Source of the DNA: Cryptomeria japonica
Lineage: Eukaryota; Streptophyta; Pinopsida; Cupressales; Cupressaceae
Assembly (NCBI RefSeq): GCF_030272615.1
Contig: NC_081413.1
Coordinates: forward strand, 100,664,239 to 100,728,238
Length of the DNA: 64,000 nt
Direction of reading: 5' to 3'
Under the pieces are notes generated by a model. It saw only the letters and a list, made by a program, of their open reading frames with translations. It made no database searches and was not told the origin of the DNA. Made by a program: the position numbers and the translations under genes. Position 1 is the stretch's first letter, and each line of letters begins with the position of its first letter. Shown here piece by piece: positions 26,341 to 39,142 of this stretch.

Positions 26341-26679
26341 ATCTGCAACCAGAAACAGTGGAGTTAGGACACAATGAGACATAAACCATGAAGGTAAAAA
26401 TAGCATTTTTATTTTATATGTATTTCATGTAGTTTCATTGGTTGAGTTTGGATTTCCTGTAGCATTTCCATTGGTATTTTGTGAAACTAACATGTTGCAA
26501 GTAGCATTTTGATAATGAAATTCAAGTCGACACACTATACACCAGAGACCACAGAAAAAGTTATGTATCACCAAATCCACTCAAAAACCATTGGAAACGC
26601 CTTCCAAACATTTTCCATACTGAGAGTGACTCGGCATCTGAACCACAAGGGGGCACAAAAGATCTACATTAAATTCTCC

Positions 26680-27670
26680 CCCTCAAACAATATTATCTGA
26701 ATTAGTTTTTGTAAGAAGGGTCAACACCCATAGTAGGTGCGGATCCATCTTCAACCTTGTCTTCTGATTTATTTACCCATGTCATCTCCATTTCCTCTTT
26801 CTCTTCATTAATATCAATTTTATTTTCTAAATCAATTGTCTTCTCATTCCTTCCTCTATAGTGTTTCGCAATATGTCCCATTTTATTACAATTATAGCAT
26901 GTACCAGACCTTATTGAGATTTATTTCTATGTATTCTATCATTTCCACTTCTTCCAAATATTTCTATTTGGCTTACACTCAACAACTTTGTGCCCATATA
27001 CATTGCAAACATAACAATATATCTATTGGAAGATTCAACACCTTTGCCAAAAACTGAATTTCTATTTCTATTTCAGTTCAACCTACCTCTGCACTCACTT
27101 TCTTTATGTCCCAACTTATTACAATAGTGACAATTTCCATTAAAGGATTGATTTTTTATCTGAATTTTTCATTCACTACCTCTATGTCCAAATGATCTGT
27201 TGCATGGAAAATAATTACCATTAAAAGTTGAATACTTGGAAAGAACAAGAAAAGGTTTCCTTAATTCTTTGAATTTCAGAACCTCGGATCTAAAATGAAA
27301 TCCTTCTAATCTTTATTAGAGTTCTTCAAAACATTCTTAACCTTTTCCTTTCCTTTATCTTTCTTGTTAGATGATTTAGAATATTCACCATCTTCAAAAC
27401 CAAGTCCACCTTTATCTTTACTTTGTTTTTGAGAACTAAGCATAACATCGAGCACTTCACTGCTAGTTCTTAGATTTAGCCCATTATCGATATGTTCCTT
27501 TGTATCTTTCAGTTCCTTCTTCAATCTAATTACTTTGTTTTTGAGAACTAAGCATAACATCGAGCACTTCACTGCTAGTTCTTAGATTTAGCCCATTATC
27601 GATATGTTCCTTTGTATCTTTCAGTTCCTTCTTCAATCTAATTACTTCTTCAAGCCTTGAACATTCTTTA
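26680..27670 (-). pseudogene. copia-1 gag, C-terminal half with four zinc knuckles
   Basis: The minus strand encodes a basic/acidic linker of the copia Gag type (SSEVLDVMLSSQKQSKDKGG), then four knuckle-like motifs in a row. These are CNRSFGHRGSE (first Cys lost, near 27200), CHYCNKLGHKESEC (near 27120), CYVCNVYGHKVVEC (near 26990) and CYNCNKMGHIAKHY (near 26890, last Cys lost). A 112-bp tandem duplication at 27420-27643 repeats the helix IRLKKELKDTKEHIDN and the linker. After the knuckles comes a purine-rich TTGAGGGGGAGAATTTAA on the minus strand (about 26666-26684), resembling a polypurine tract. No protease, integrase or RT follows, so this could be a gag-only element; a deletion is the alternative. 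Confidence 0.68.
27420..27643. repeat. Exact 112-bp tandem duplication within copia-1 gag
   Basis: Units at 27420-27531 and 27532-27643 are identical by eye. Since 112 is not divisible by three, the duplication shifts the frame of gag. Zero differences between the units argue for a recent event or gene conversion, unlike the decayed flanking sequence. Confidence 0.9.
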
Positions 27671-30101
27671 TGTTGGCATTGTGTTGTCATTGATGTCAAT
27701 CGATATGAGATGACCACCGGTAGTAGAGATGGATGTGCAACACTACTATGAAAGAGTACAGGATGTGATATCTTTGATATCACCTTGTGCTGTAGAAAAC
27801 CGGTAAGGCAAGAACAAGTGGCCAGTGGAGTCACCAGTACACAAGTTACTACCTGACTTGTGTGATGAGATAGAGAAGTGTTTGAGCACTTGTTTATGAT
27901 GAAGAGGCATAATATTACCTAAATCACATCAACACTGGAGGAGAAGAATGAACAGGTCACCAATATACTATGAGGCTGCAGAACAACAAGATTCCCACCA
28001 GATGAAGTTGCACTCATCATGAGAAGCAATGACCAATAGTGAATGTGCTCACATCAGATCATAGGTGCTTGTTTGAAGAGATGTTGCACAAACAGGGAAG
28101 TCACATGAAGAGCATTGCAGGATGCAGAAGGCAAGGTGTCACTCCACCAGTAAAGTGGATATTATCTCGTATTATGCACTATGTGCATAAGTGTGAAGAG
28201 GTAAAGGCATGTACTTGAAGGCTCACATTGGATCCACTGGTAAATGGAGGAAACACCTTAAGTGCATGAGATCGGGACTGACAGATAAGGCATGTTGAGA
28301 CACCAGTTCAAAGGAAGTGAGAAGTGTTTGTCACCTTGACAAACTAGTAGAGTAATAAACAGAATTAATCAGGGAAAAGGTAAGGCTAAGCAGATGCAGT
28401 CAGAAATATATTGACCTAATTAAAGATGGATTCTTGTGAAGGTTGATGACATGGTGTCATCAAGAGTGGTAATCGGTATGTAAGTCCATCGTTAATATGG
28501 ACAAGGTGCAAATACGTGATGGGAATGTGCATGCATAGGTCAGTCATGTCTGAAGACCAGTTTGAGGGTTACACCTGCAGATTAAGAAAGGTCATGACAA
28601 GAAGGACAACTGGCAAGGTGTCATATGCCAGTAGGGTTTGTTTATTGGTAGATGGAACTGGTTGTTTGAATGTTTGATGACTAGGCATATATCGACAAAA
28701 GAGTGTGATGAGGTGGATACCAACAGTGATGCCACGAGAGGATGAAATGGCAAACATGCATGAGGTGGCGAACCTGCATCGGATAAAGATGGAATGTACA
28801 TCGACGGGGTAGGTGTAGAGTTGGTCGACTGTGATAAAAGGTCCCACAAATCATGGGACGTGTTGCAGATGTTGTAGGGGTTTGTGGCTCGAGGTCTGAA
28901 GGACAACTACGAGCCAACCAAGAGCGATTGAGGAGATCGAGGCAGATGAAGGAAACAACACAACCAAATCCTAGTATTTGACCAAGAGACCAGTCGATAG
29001 TGTAAAAAGCAGATCGCCAAATATGGAAGACGTGATCTAGGAGGCGCATAAATGACAGATTTTTGCAGACTGGTAGTCTAGAAGATCAGATCAGACAAGA
29101 TCTTATTAGATTTGGTTTGCCTCGAGGGTGGTGAAGAAACCCTAACCGCCTGATTTTTGAAATGGTATTTTGGCGAGAAACCAATCTATAAAGATGAAGG
29201 CAAAAGACATTATTAGAGGTTATTGTAGTATAAGAATGCGGTGCTATTGTGAAGTGTGATACTTCTGCAGGTAAGAGCAAATCAGTCGAGTTCTTGATGA
29301 GCATCTGAGAAGTGAGCGAGAGTGAGGGAGAACCTGGTTGAAGTGTTCAACCACTAGGAGAGAAGAGTCTGTAGTGTTCATACCGGCAGAGCAGCAAAAG
29401 TGAAGAAGGCAGCAGAGAAGGAAGACAAAGAACTGGCAAAGTGTTATATCGGTGAAGAGCAAAGAGTAAGGTGGAGATCCAACAGAGTAGAAGAAGAGGA
29501 TAAGTGTACCGGTAGAGTTCATCGGCAGTTAAGCAACAGGAGAGAGCAACAGAAGAGTGAGTCGGTGTAGCAGAGAAGGTATCTCACCGATAGAGTAAGA
29601 CATATGATAAGGTTGCAAGATTCACTTGTAACAAGATAACTACTTATATATTTGATGTTTATATTGTGAACACTGAGTTGTAGCTCAGTGCAGGGGTTGG
29701 TGCTCCTTGGGTAGATTCCCTAAAGGCGAGGGTTGTATCTCCTTTGGGTTGGTGCCCTAAAGTCATGGGTTGGTGCTCCTTGGGTTGGTGCCCTAAAGTC
29801 ATGGATTGGTGCTCCTTGGGTTGGTGCCCTAAACTTTGTAACTGTGTTTTCATTGTGAGGCTGGATTGGAGCAGTAGACTCCAGCAGCATTGCTCACCGA
29901 GGTTTTTCCCATCTTTGGTTTTCCTCGTATATGCTAGTGTTATGTGATGTCCCTTGTGTGATTGTATTTGTGTTGGTCTCTCCACTAACCGGTCAGTCTG
30001 CATTGAGGTAGATCTATGCTCACATAAGATTAGTAAAAAGAAAAGATTTGAGAACCACTGATTCACCCCCTCCCCCTCTCAGTGGTGCATTGTGTCTAGC
30101 A
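27671..30101 (+). mobile_element. Solo LTR (2,431 bp), copia-type, inserted in copia-1 gag
   Basis: It begins TGTTGGCATTGTGTTGTC and ends GTGTCTAGCA shortly after a CACCCCCTCCCCCTCTCAG tract, a layout common in large copia LTRs. It is flanked by cttta and attta (4 of 5 bases), consistent with an aged TSD. On the minus strand, removing it joins EKTK to ECSRLEEV in one frame, so the insertion lies inside gag. There is no internal region, hence a solo LTR. A 36-bp repeat occurs at 29761-29832. Confidence 0.72.
29694..29833. repeat. 36-bp repeat in the copia-type LTR
   Basis: Two near-perfect units (29761-29796, 29797-29832) contain GGTGCTCCTTGGGTTGGTG, with degenerate units upstream. The 12-residue repeat this gives on the minus strand is a by-product. 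Confidence 0.8.
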
Positions 30102-30308
30102 ATTTAGTCTTCTCGTCAATATTTGTTTCAAAATCATCAATGACCTTTTATCCTTTACGAAGCATGTTTCTTAAATAAGAGATATTTTGAACTACCTTCT
30201 TATGTTTTTCTTTGCTTTCATCTAAGTCTGCCAATGTATATCTTAATTCTCCTTCCATGTCAACAATACCATCAACATCATTCAAATCATTTTGACCCAT
30301 AGCATCCA
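30102..30308 (-). pseudogene. copia-1 gag, middle fragment
   Basis: The minus strand reads MDAMGQNDLNDVDG, then MEGELRYTLADLDESKEKHK and KTKLLD, a charged coiled-coil-like stretch typical of this Gag type, with one internal stop. Both ends are junctions with insertions: the 2.4-kb solo LTR on one side and the 4.2-kb nested LTR pair on the other. Confidence 0.7.
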
Positions 30309-33300
30309 TGTAGTACCCCTGCCCTAATCAGATTTGTAAAACCGGTTTGACCTTTGTTGACTTTTTATGTGGCATTCTTGGATGGTTGATTTACCATGAT
30401 GAAATGTTATAGTCAGATATTATGATTATTGTGTGTACCTATAAATGTGGTTTTCGCATCGATTCTTATGTAAGTTTATTTGTTCTCCCGATTCGTGTTA
30501 TTAATCTCAGGCTAACACTTTCATTAAATATATATATATGTATGCTTGTGTGACTCATGGTTGCGGGAGATTGCAGGTACAATACCGCATAGGTACTGTA
30601 GTACCCCTACCCTAGCCTATTTCTAACCTGGGTTTAATCTTGATTAGTTTATCGTAATTTAATTTTATAGTCAGATGTTGGATTTAACGCATAGCTATTG
30701 ATGTGGTTTCACACTAGTTTTATGCTAGTTGTTTAGTGTTCTTATTTCATGGTATTCATCGAGCTAATGCATTCATTAAGTTATTATATATGTATGCATG
30801 TATGATCGTTGGTTGCAGGAGATTTTAGGTACGAAGTCGCATGAGTGCGAGGTTCGTCGTCACCTGGATGTTCAGGTTTGAGTGTACCTTTTTAATCCTT
30901 AGAGTTGGATTAGGTGGTCGTAAGACCCTAGTCGACCTTAGTCGTGCTCAAGTGAGCATTGTCAGTCGTCGTCGGTTACCCCTTTTGTTTGGGTTTGCGA
31001 GTCGTCTGTTTGGTTGACTTTCTCGATTTGCGTGCTTGGTGTGTTTGGTTAATTTGATTAATTAGTCCTTAGTAAATTCTTGATTAAATATGCATTTGTG
31101 CATTGATGATTAATGGATTAGATTAATCTGGTTTCCGTTATGTGATTTTCGTTGATATTGGGTTGCTCGTTTTAAATTGGGAGTGAATTCGATTAAATGA
31201 CTGTTTTCGAATATTTAATGCATTTTATATATGCTGATGAAATGAAGTTTTATATTTTATCGCAACAGATTAATTGTATTCTGTTGGATTATTAATCGAA
31301 AGGATAAATTTGATTAGATGAGAAATCGAATTTTGAATTGAAAAGGCAAGTTAATTTGTTGCTAGCTAGTAAAGGATTAATTTTATGAATTATTTGTAAA
31401 TAAAAGTTTTAATTCCAAAAATGGAATTTTTGGGTCAACTCTTAGATATAACCCAAATTTGGGGAAATTTTGAAAGGATGGACAAATTTGGAAAATTTTT
31501 GGTTGGAGAGAATTTTTGGACAAAAATTGGGGGTTTTGGGAGAGGATGATTGTTAGTCTGGATTTGGCAGGATTGGGCTCTCCCTCAGCCATACCAGGAT
31601 TGCGAATGAAGGTAGGAATTCTGAATTGTCTTCTTGTTGCCAAAAGAATTTATTGTTTTGATTGTAAGAAATGAATTTGTGATTGAAAATCAATTTGTTT
31701 GGCTGGAGATTTTAAATGGAAATGTGTATTTTTCTTCATGGCTGTTTGGGTGTTTGAAACCCTTTGTTATTGGAAAGGATGGGAAATCCATCAAGAAAAT
31801 TTGATATCCAACCCAGTTTGTTTAAACCGAACTCATAGTGTATTTGAAATTTTTATTCGTGATGAAATTTGGGGATGGCGTTTTAGCCAAGTTCGAACTG
31901 TGATTTTAAAGGGGAAAAGAAAACATTTAATTTCATGCTGGGCGTTGTGTTGTTACCGCACTGTGTGTTCAATTAAATTTAAAACGTAATTGTTTATACC
32001 CCGGTGCATATCGTGCTTTTCGGATCTGGGCGTTGTTTTTATTAATTTTGGACTGTGTTTTGGGGTTGGAGGCGGGGAGCGGAGCTCCCCCGCTCCTCCT
32101 CCCCTCTCCCCCGCTCGCCCTTGCTTCCCTTCCTCCCCGCGACGCCTGGTTCTCCGTTGGTGTGTGCGGCCGTGGCGGTTGCGGCTCACGGCGGTGGCCG
32201 CAGGGGCCGCGGTGGCCGCAGGGCGCCGCGGCACCTGCGGGCACCACCGTGGCGCCGCCCACGAAGCCCCCCCCAATGTCTGCGGCTAGGGTTAGGGTTA
32301 GGGCACGGCCCGCCCTACCCTTTTTGCCCAATGCGTTTTTCTTTAAACATGGATTTAAAATGTTTTTTTTATGCTTTTTTTTATTATTCAAAAAAATGGC
32401 ATATTATATTGTAAATATATCATTTTAATGAGAGTATTTTTAATGTTAAGTTTAATTAGTTTTTTAATCTGGATTAAGGTGGCATATAGTGGTAAATGCT
32501 AATTAGATATGGATTAATCTTATAATGGGTTTATAAGTGAATTAATTATTCAATCCCATTTCTCGACCTATGCTCCTTTCCTGATTAAGTTCTAAAACTG
32601 TTGATTTTCGCAATTGAATATTGTTACTTATATTCTGACTGATCTTGGATTAATAAATCTAGATCCCACATTCTAGCTGATTAGAGCATTTGGCTAATTA
32701 AGGTAGTTTTGTTTTAAAATAACAGAGAATAATATGTTATTGGAAATCGTTGGAATACGATGTAAATTCTACTTAATGATGTTTTGTTGGAGATTAAATA
32801 TCTTATTTATTTGATTCATGGTTGTCTGAATTTTATTAATATAAATTGGTTTAAAAACTCTTTATGGCTTAATATGTCTGTTCGACGCTTTGAACCTTCA
32901 AGAGTTAGAAAACCAAGAATAACTTAACCCTTGATGAGATAGATAACTATAATCTGATTGGATCTTGTAGAAAACTTGATCGATTTTAATGTCTAAATCA
33001 ATTTGAGGAAATATTGTCTTTTCTGATTATTGCCTTGCGAGTTTAATTACTGTATTCGCTTTAATTATGAAATGGCATGTTTTGCTTTGTTTAAAGGACC
33101 CTGTCGTATGGATGATTTGGTGTTCCTGTTTCAGTCCTCGATTCCGAGTTGACGATTGTATTGTGATGTTGTCATAGTTGGTCATATCCTCTTTGTGTGA
33201 GTCGAATGATGATTCATGGTTGACCTTAGTTGTCAGGTCTCTAGTTAGAATACCGTCAGTAAGTGTTCACCTTTGAGTCGTGTTTGACCAGATGATTGTT

Positions 33301-36300
33301 TTTCCTTCTTGAACTCCGTTCGTCTGACCATGTGTATTCCTTGGTTTGAGTTCGTCTGAGTTTAGTCTAGTGTCGTATGGAAAAGTGGCTTTCGATTGGG
33401 GGCCGCGCCCAAAGTGGCTGCTGGGTAACCCGTCGAAAGTGAGTCTAATAAGCGATAACCTAAGTAGATTAGAATGTAATTTATAATTAAGATAATGTGC
33501 CTCACACATGGGATGAATGCTATCATAGATTCGGCATGCTGTGAGAAGGCCTGAAATGGCAAACCATCTTCCTTGTCTTCACGAGAGGATGTGTGGGTCC
33601 ACACGAGACTTGGATGGGCCGGAAGCTCGGATTAGGTTGCCAGGGTGACCCAGTGTATGGGGCCGGGACCTATGAAGACTTGCCATGGTATCCATACCAG
33701 GTTGTGTGATGACACATGTCCCTACGTTCGCTAGTGTGTTGTCGTTTTGTCCTGTTCGGAGTACCTTTGTGAGTCGTCCTTTTGTCTCTGCCCTTGTGAG
33801 TGTCGGTTTCATGTTAGACCTTGGGTGGTGATGGCTCAGTTTTATGGATGCTCTTCTGGACCTCTTGTTTTAGCTTTGATTATGTTCAGCTGGATCCTAT
33901 TCTTTTCAAGGATCGTTTATGTATTAATGGACCGATGTGGTCGTTTGTATATTGTTTATATTTCGCCTTGATGGCTGGATTGTATGGTGTAACCTCTTGT
34001 ACTCTTAACTTTATTATTTATCAGAGGGGTCTTGCAGTTGCGCAGACCCGGAGATGTAGCCCTTTAGGGGTGAACTCCGAGATCATTATGGTGTCATGTG
34101 ATGTATTCTCTTATGTTTCCTTTATTCAGCTTTATCATGTATGATTAACTCATGTTAGTATGGTTAAGTGGATAATTGGAATTAACTATAAATGCTTATA
34201 TTCAGTTCTTCCTTGAATGCCATGTTGATCGAATGCGTAAGTGGTTTAGATGAGAATCATCGTAGATGCTTTTATGTAATCGTCTTTTGAAATGCAATAA
34301 GTTGGAATATGAGAATGTAACTTAGAGTAATGTATTATACTCAGTTGTTGTTAAGGAATTTAATATGCTTGGAAAGATCTCTTATGTTATGATGAAATCC
34401 TAGTGTATTAGAAAATGTAGATGTATGGTTTGTAATTTTAAATTGAAAAGCTTGAATGAGGTTGATGAATGGATCTTAATGGATGAATCTTTGTTGTGAT
34501 TTATATTTCCGTCCTTTGAAAGAAATTATCCTGATTATGAATTATCTCGTTGTTAAGATATTCAGCTTAATGGATTAATTGTGTGAGTTAAGTGAATTGT
34601 GAAATTTAAGTAATCTCGTTGGGAAACTCTTTAGGAGTTAGTTGAAGTCTTCCGCTATGTAACCTGAATCTTGTTATCTTGTTGCATCTTATGTGTTGTA
34701 ACTTTAAAAAAAAAAAATTTGCACTCTATTCTTGTAATTTTGGCTTATCCCTTCGGGGTTTCCTGGCGGGGCATTACAGGTACGAGGTTCGTCTCCACTT
34801 GGATTCGCAGGTTTGAGTGTTCCTCATTGGTCCTAAGAGATTGTATTAGGTGGTCATAAGACCCTCGTTTTACCCTAGTTGTGCTCAAGTGAGCGTCGTC
34901 AGTCGTCCATTAGTTTCCCCTTTGGTTGGGTATGCGGGTTGTGTATCTAGTTGGCTTTCTTGGGTTGCATGTTTTGCGTGTGGTAAAATTGATTATTCAA
35001 TCCCAAGCATTTAATTAGATTGAATGTGTTTTTACGCATTTGTAAATTAAGGGACTGAATTAAATAGGACACCTTTGTGTGATTAATCATTAATTAGAAT
35101 TGCTCTATTCATGTTTGTAGCAAGTTCGATTAAATGGTTAATTTTAAATGATGAATTTATTCAATTTATGCATTTTGAAAGGAAAGATTAAATTTATTCG
35201 AAAATAGAAATATTTTATCCTCCTTGGCATTTTGGAAATAGAAATGTTAGTTTCAATTAATTGAGGAAATCAATTTTTAAAATAAAAGCAAGTTGTTGCA
35301 TATTTGAATTGTTAGAAAAGAATGATTTTTCATTTTATTGAAAGAAAAATATTTTTAAATCCAAAAAAAAAAATTGATCAAACATTTTTCCATTTAACCT
35401 AGGTTTGGAAAAATATTTTGAGAGGATGATTTTTGGAGAATTATTTTTGGGGAATGAAGTTTTTGGGCATTTTGGGGGAAGAAGGATTTCTTGAGCTTGC
35501 AGGTTGGGCTCTTCATCAAATCTTTCTCAGGATTACTAAATGAGGTAGGATTCTTGTTTATCTCTTTGATTTCTTTGTTTAATAGGGATTGTTTGGTTTT
35601 TGGAAGAAACCTGGTTGTGTTTGTTGATAATCTCTTATGTTTTGTGGAAAATAGAAGAGTGGTAGTTAAATCACAAACTCAAGCCCTCCTTGTTTTCTTT
35701 CCAATCTCCATATTAGATTAGATTTTGGTTGCTCAAATTGTTTTTAAAATCAAATGTTGGGGTTGGTTGTTCATGAGGAATTTTTGTTTAAAACTCCATT
35801 AAATGTTCTCAAATTTAAGTTTTAAATTGGAAATTAGTTTGGGGTTTGGCAGATTTGTTGAATAAATGTGTGTAAATCAACCTTATTTTGCCTAATATGG
35901 TGTTTGGTTGAGAAATAATACCTTTTCTGGGTCTGGTCATTCTGTAGATGTAAATATTTTGAAAACCATGAATTTCTAGAAACTGTTATTTTTGGCTTGG
36001 TTTGTGACTGTTCTTTATTTGGGGGTATTCTAATTTTATTTTTATTTTTTAAATGTTATTACCCCCCCATGTGGCAGGAAAACCCCACCACGTGGCATGG
36101 TAGCAAACTGCTACCATAGGGTAGTAGCGCTACCAATGGTAGCAGCTCCCTCTCCCGCGTATTACATTTTTGGCGGTGTGCACTTTGGCCGCATAAAAAT
36201 GTGTGCATTTAAAGTTTTTTTTATATATATATACATTTTAATATTAATTTAAAATATGTTTTAATTATATTAAATTTGTATTTCTTAAATATAATATAAT

Positions 36301-38666
36301 TAAATAAATTAATATATGTTATGGGGATATTTTGGAAGTCCATAACATATATTTTTGATAAATTTTGGGAAGGTGAAATTAATTTACGTTATTTAGTAAA
36401 TTTCCGAGAAATGAAATAATATTTATATTATTTGGAAAATATTGAAAAAAAAATATTATATTATTTGTTAAATTCTTGGGAATTAAAATAATGTTTTAGT
36501 TTGGAAATTTATGAGATTAAATTGTATTTCCTTGGGAAAAGATTATCTATCTTAGTTTCTTTTAATGTATATTTCCATATTCTGGAAAGTGTATCTCGAT
36601 TTTGGGAAAAGATAAGTTTAGATAAATTGTTTGGAACAAGTATAGAATGATGTTTTATTTTGAAAAAGAAATATTATATCTTAGTTGATTAATGTATATT
36701 TGATTTTATATCATTGTGTGTTCTGCGTATATTATATTTATATTAATGTGATTTTGGTTTGAAAACTCATGATGAAGTATTTATATTATTTTATGATGCA
36801 AAATGAATTTTAGTGAGTTAGTAAACCATGAGCAACATGTACCTAGACAAGGTAGACAATTCGCAATCAATCTAGAACAATTAGAAAACTGGATTGATTG
36901 TAGTGTTTAAACAATATAGAAAAAGATTGTCTTTTTCGATTTATGCCTATGCATGTTTAATTTTTTGTATTCGCATTTGCTTAAGAAATGGCAAAACCTT
37001 GATTGTGTTTGTTGGATATTGTCGTATGTTGATTTGGGTACCTGCTTATGTCCTTGATCTTGAGTTTTGATTGTTTTCTTGTGATGGTTTTGTATCCAGT
37101 CATGCCCTTTATGCGAGTGTTGAAATGTTGGTATGTGGTTGATCATAGCTGGTCATGTCTCTAGTCAGAGTATCGTCAGTCAGTGCACCTCATATGAAGT
37201 CTTGTTTGGCCAAGTGGGTATTCCTACCATTTTGAACTTCGTATGCTTATCCTAGTGTATTCCTTGGTTTAGGAGTTTCATTGGATTATGGTCTAGTGTC
37301 ATATGGGAAAGTGGCTTTCGAGTGGGGGTCGTGCCCAAAGTGGTTGTAGGGTAACCTATCGAAAGTGTGTCTAAACAAGTGATAACCTAATAACATATTA
37401 GAGAGTTTAGTTATTGAAAACACTATGTAAGATAATTGTGTCTCGTGCATGGGATGAGGACTAGTACAGACTCGGCATGCAGTGAGAAGGCTTGAAATGG
37501 AAAACCATCAACTTTGTCTTCATGAAAGGATGTGTTGGGTCGACATGAGACTTGAATGGGCTAGAGGTTTGGGAAAGGTTGTCAGGGTAACCCAGTAGAT
37601 GGGGTCGGAACCTATGGAGGTCTGCCAAGATAACCATACCAAGTTATGTGATGACACTTGTCCCTTATGTTCGCTAATGTGCAGTTTGTGTTGTCTTTGC
37701 TAGGAGCACTGTTGTGGAGTCATATTTGGTTGTTTATGCCCTTATGAGAACCTGATATTCATGTTAGGCCATGGGTTGCTTATGATGGGTTGCGAAGACT
37801 TAGTTTCGTGGGTGCTCCAGTTGATCTTTGTATTTGCTTCTTATTATGTTGAGTTGGATCATTTTCATATTCAGGGATCATTCATGTATCTATTGGACTG
37901 ATGTGATCGTATGTATTATTGGTTTATGTATGCCTTGATGGCAGGATGTAAATGATGTGAACCTTATGTATTCTTCACCCTATTATTTATCAAAGGGGTC
38001 TTGTAATTTAGCAGACCCGGAGATGTAGCCCATTAGGGGTGAACTCCTATATCATTTCAGTGTTATGTGATGTTTGTGTTATTTTGTTTCCTCTTTAACT
38101 GGCATGTATGAATGCCATTATGGTTAAAATGTATGATGTGGATTAGATGATGCTAATCTTAAATGCATGTATGTAGTCATCTTATTAAATGCAGTAATTT
38201 GGATCTTGAAACATGTAAGTTAGTATAATGGAAAAGTATGCATTAGTTTATAATGCAATTTAAGTATGTATGGAAAATTATCGATGCATGACATATGTTT
38301 CAATGTAAGATTGGTTGAAATGTATGGTTAAATTTTAATGGATGAACTTCTCATGTTATCTATAATTTTAACTTACTGAACAAATTTATCCTTGTTTAAA
38401 ATATTATCGTGTCATTTAAAGTATTATCGTGTCATTAAGTTAATCAACTTAATTGGATTAATTAGCGTAAGTTGAGTTAAGTGTTGAATTAAATAATCAC
38501 GTTGGGAAACTCTTTAGGAGTTATTTAAGTCTTTCATTGTGTTATATGAACTTAATGTTAACTCATTGTATCATTATGTTGTGTTTAATTATTATTTTTT
38601 AAATATGTGCACTCTATTATTGTGTTTTAGCTTTATCCCTTCGGGGTTTCCTGGCAAGGCATTACA
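30309..38666. mobile_element. Older giant solo LTR (about 4.17 kb without its insert)
   Basis: It starts TGTAGTACCCCTGCCC and ends GGGGTTTCCTGGCAAGGCATTACA-type sequence. It is flanked by atcca at 30304-30308 and 38667-38671. Removing it restores a minus-strand gag frame (KFGKKLNDMDAMGQND). A second LTR of the same family sits inside it at 30597-34778 with its own ggtac duplication. Without the insert and one TSD the length is 4,171 bp, against 4,182 bp for the inner one. The ACCCC...GGGGT ends and length resemble Del/Tekay-type gypsy LTRs, but no coding region is left to prove the family. Orientation is not assigned. Confidence 0.85.
30597..34778. mobile_element. Younger giant solo LTR (4,182 bp) nested in its own family
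   Basis: The ends are TGTAGTACCCCTACCC and TTCCTGGCGGGGCATTACA. The word ggtac lies at 30592-30596 and 34779-34783. Blocks such as AAGTGGCTTTCGATTGGGGG (about 33381) recur in the outer copy near 37311, where several CpG sites are TpG, as expected for the older copy. A GC-rich block at 32060-32330 is absent from the outer copy. No open frame resembles gag or pol. Confidence 0.87.
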
Positions 38667-38769
38667 ATCCATGTCATTCAATTTTTTACCAAACTTAGTG
38701 TCGAAAATATCAAATCTACCTTAGTATAACTGAAACTATCTCTTCAGGAACCAAAGCTCTTATACCAAT
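38667..38769 (-). pseudogene. copia-1 primer-binding site and start of gag
   Basis: On the minus strand the LTR end TTCAACA is followed by ATTGGTATAAGAGC (38756-38769), one base from the TGGTATCAGAGC word that pairs with initiator-Met tRNA in plant copia elements. A frame GRFDIFDTKFGKKLND follows and runs into the insertion at 38671. Confidence 0.75.
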
Positions 38770-38962
38770 TGTTGAACACTACCGGATGTTGAGAGGGGGG
38801 AGAGTGAATCAACATATACTAAAACTTGATCAGATTAAAACAATTATTCCACGTCAACATGTACATGAGAGTAAATAACTGAAACAGTAAATGCATCCAC
38901 ATAAGAACACCAAGATTTTTACGTGGAAAACTCAAACTGGCAAAAGACATGGTGAGATTCAA

Positions 38963-38982
38963 AATATATATATATATATATA

Positions 38983-39042
<60 letters not shown>

Positions 39043-39053
39043 ATTTTGAATAT

Positions 39054-39140
<87 letters not shown>
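38963..39140. repeat. Composite microsatellite (AT)n(GT)n(AG)n...(CA)n(TA)n
   Basis: Runs in order: AT (38963-38984), GT (to 39020), AG (to about 39042), a 12-bp break, CA (39055-39097), TA (to 39140). The AT-GT half is the reverse complement of the CA-TA half, so a hairpin with the AG run in the loop is possible. All long frames here are repeat artefacts. Confidence 0.95.

Positions 39141-39142
<2 letters not shown>

Noticed and set aside
27306-27834. Host coiled-coil gene
   Set aside because: The helix and linker are of the copia Gag type, next to zinc knuckles, and the length is doubled by the 112-bp duplication.
31953-32428. Overlapping frames on both strands in the GC-rich block
   Set aside because: GC-rich DNA lacks stop codons by composition; frames on both strands are Pro/Arg/Ala-rich with no domain.
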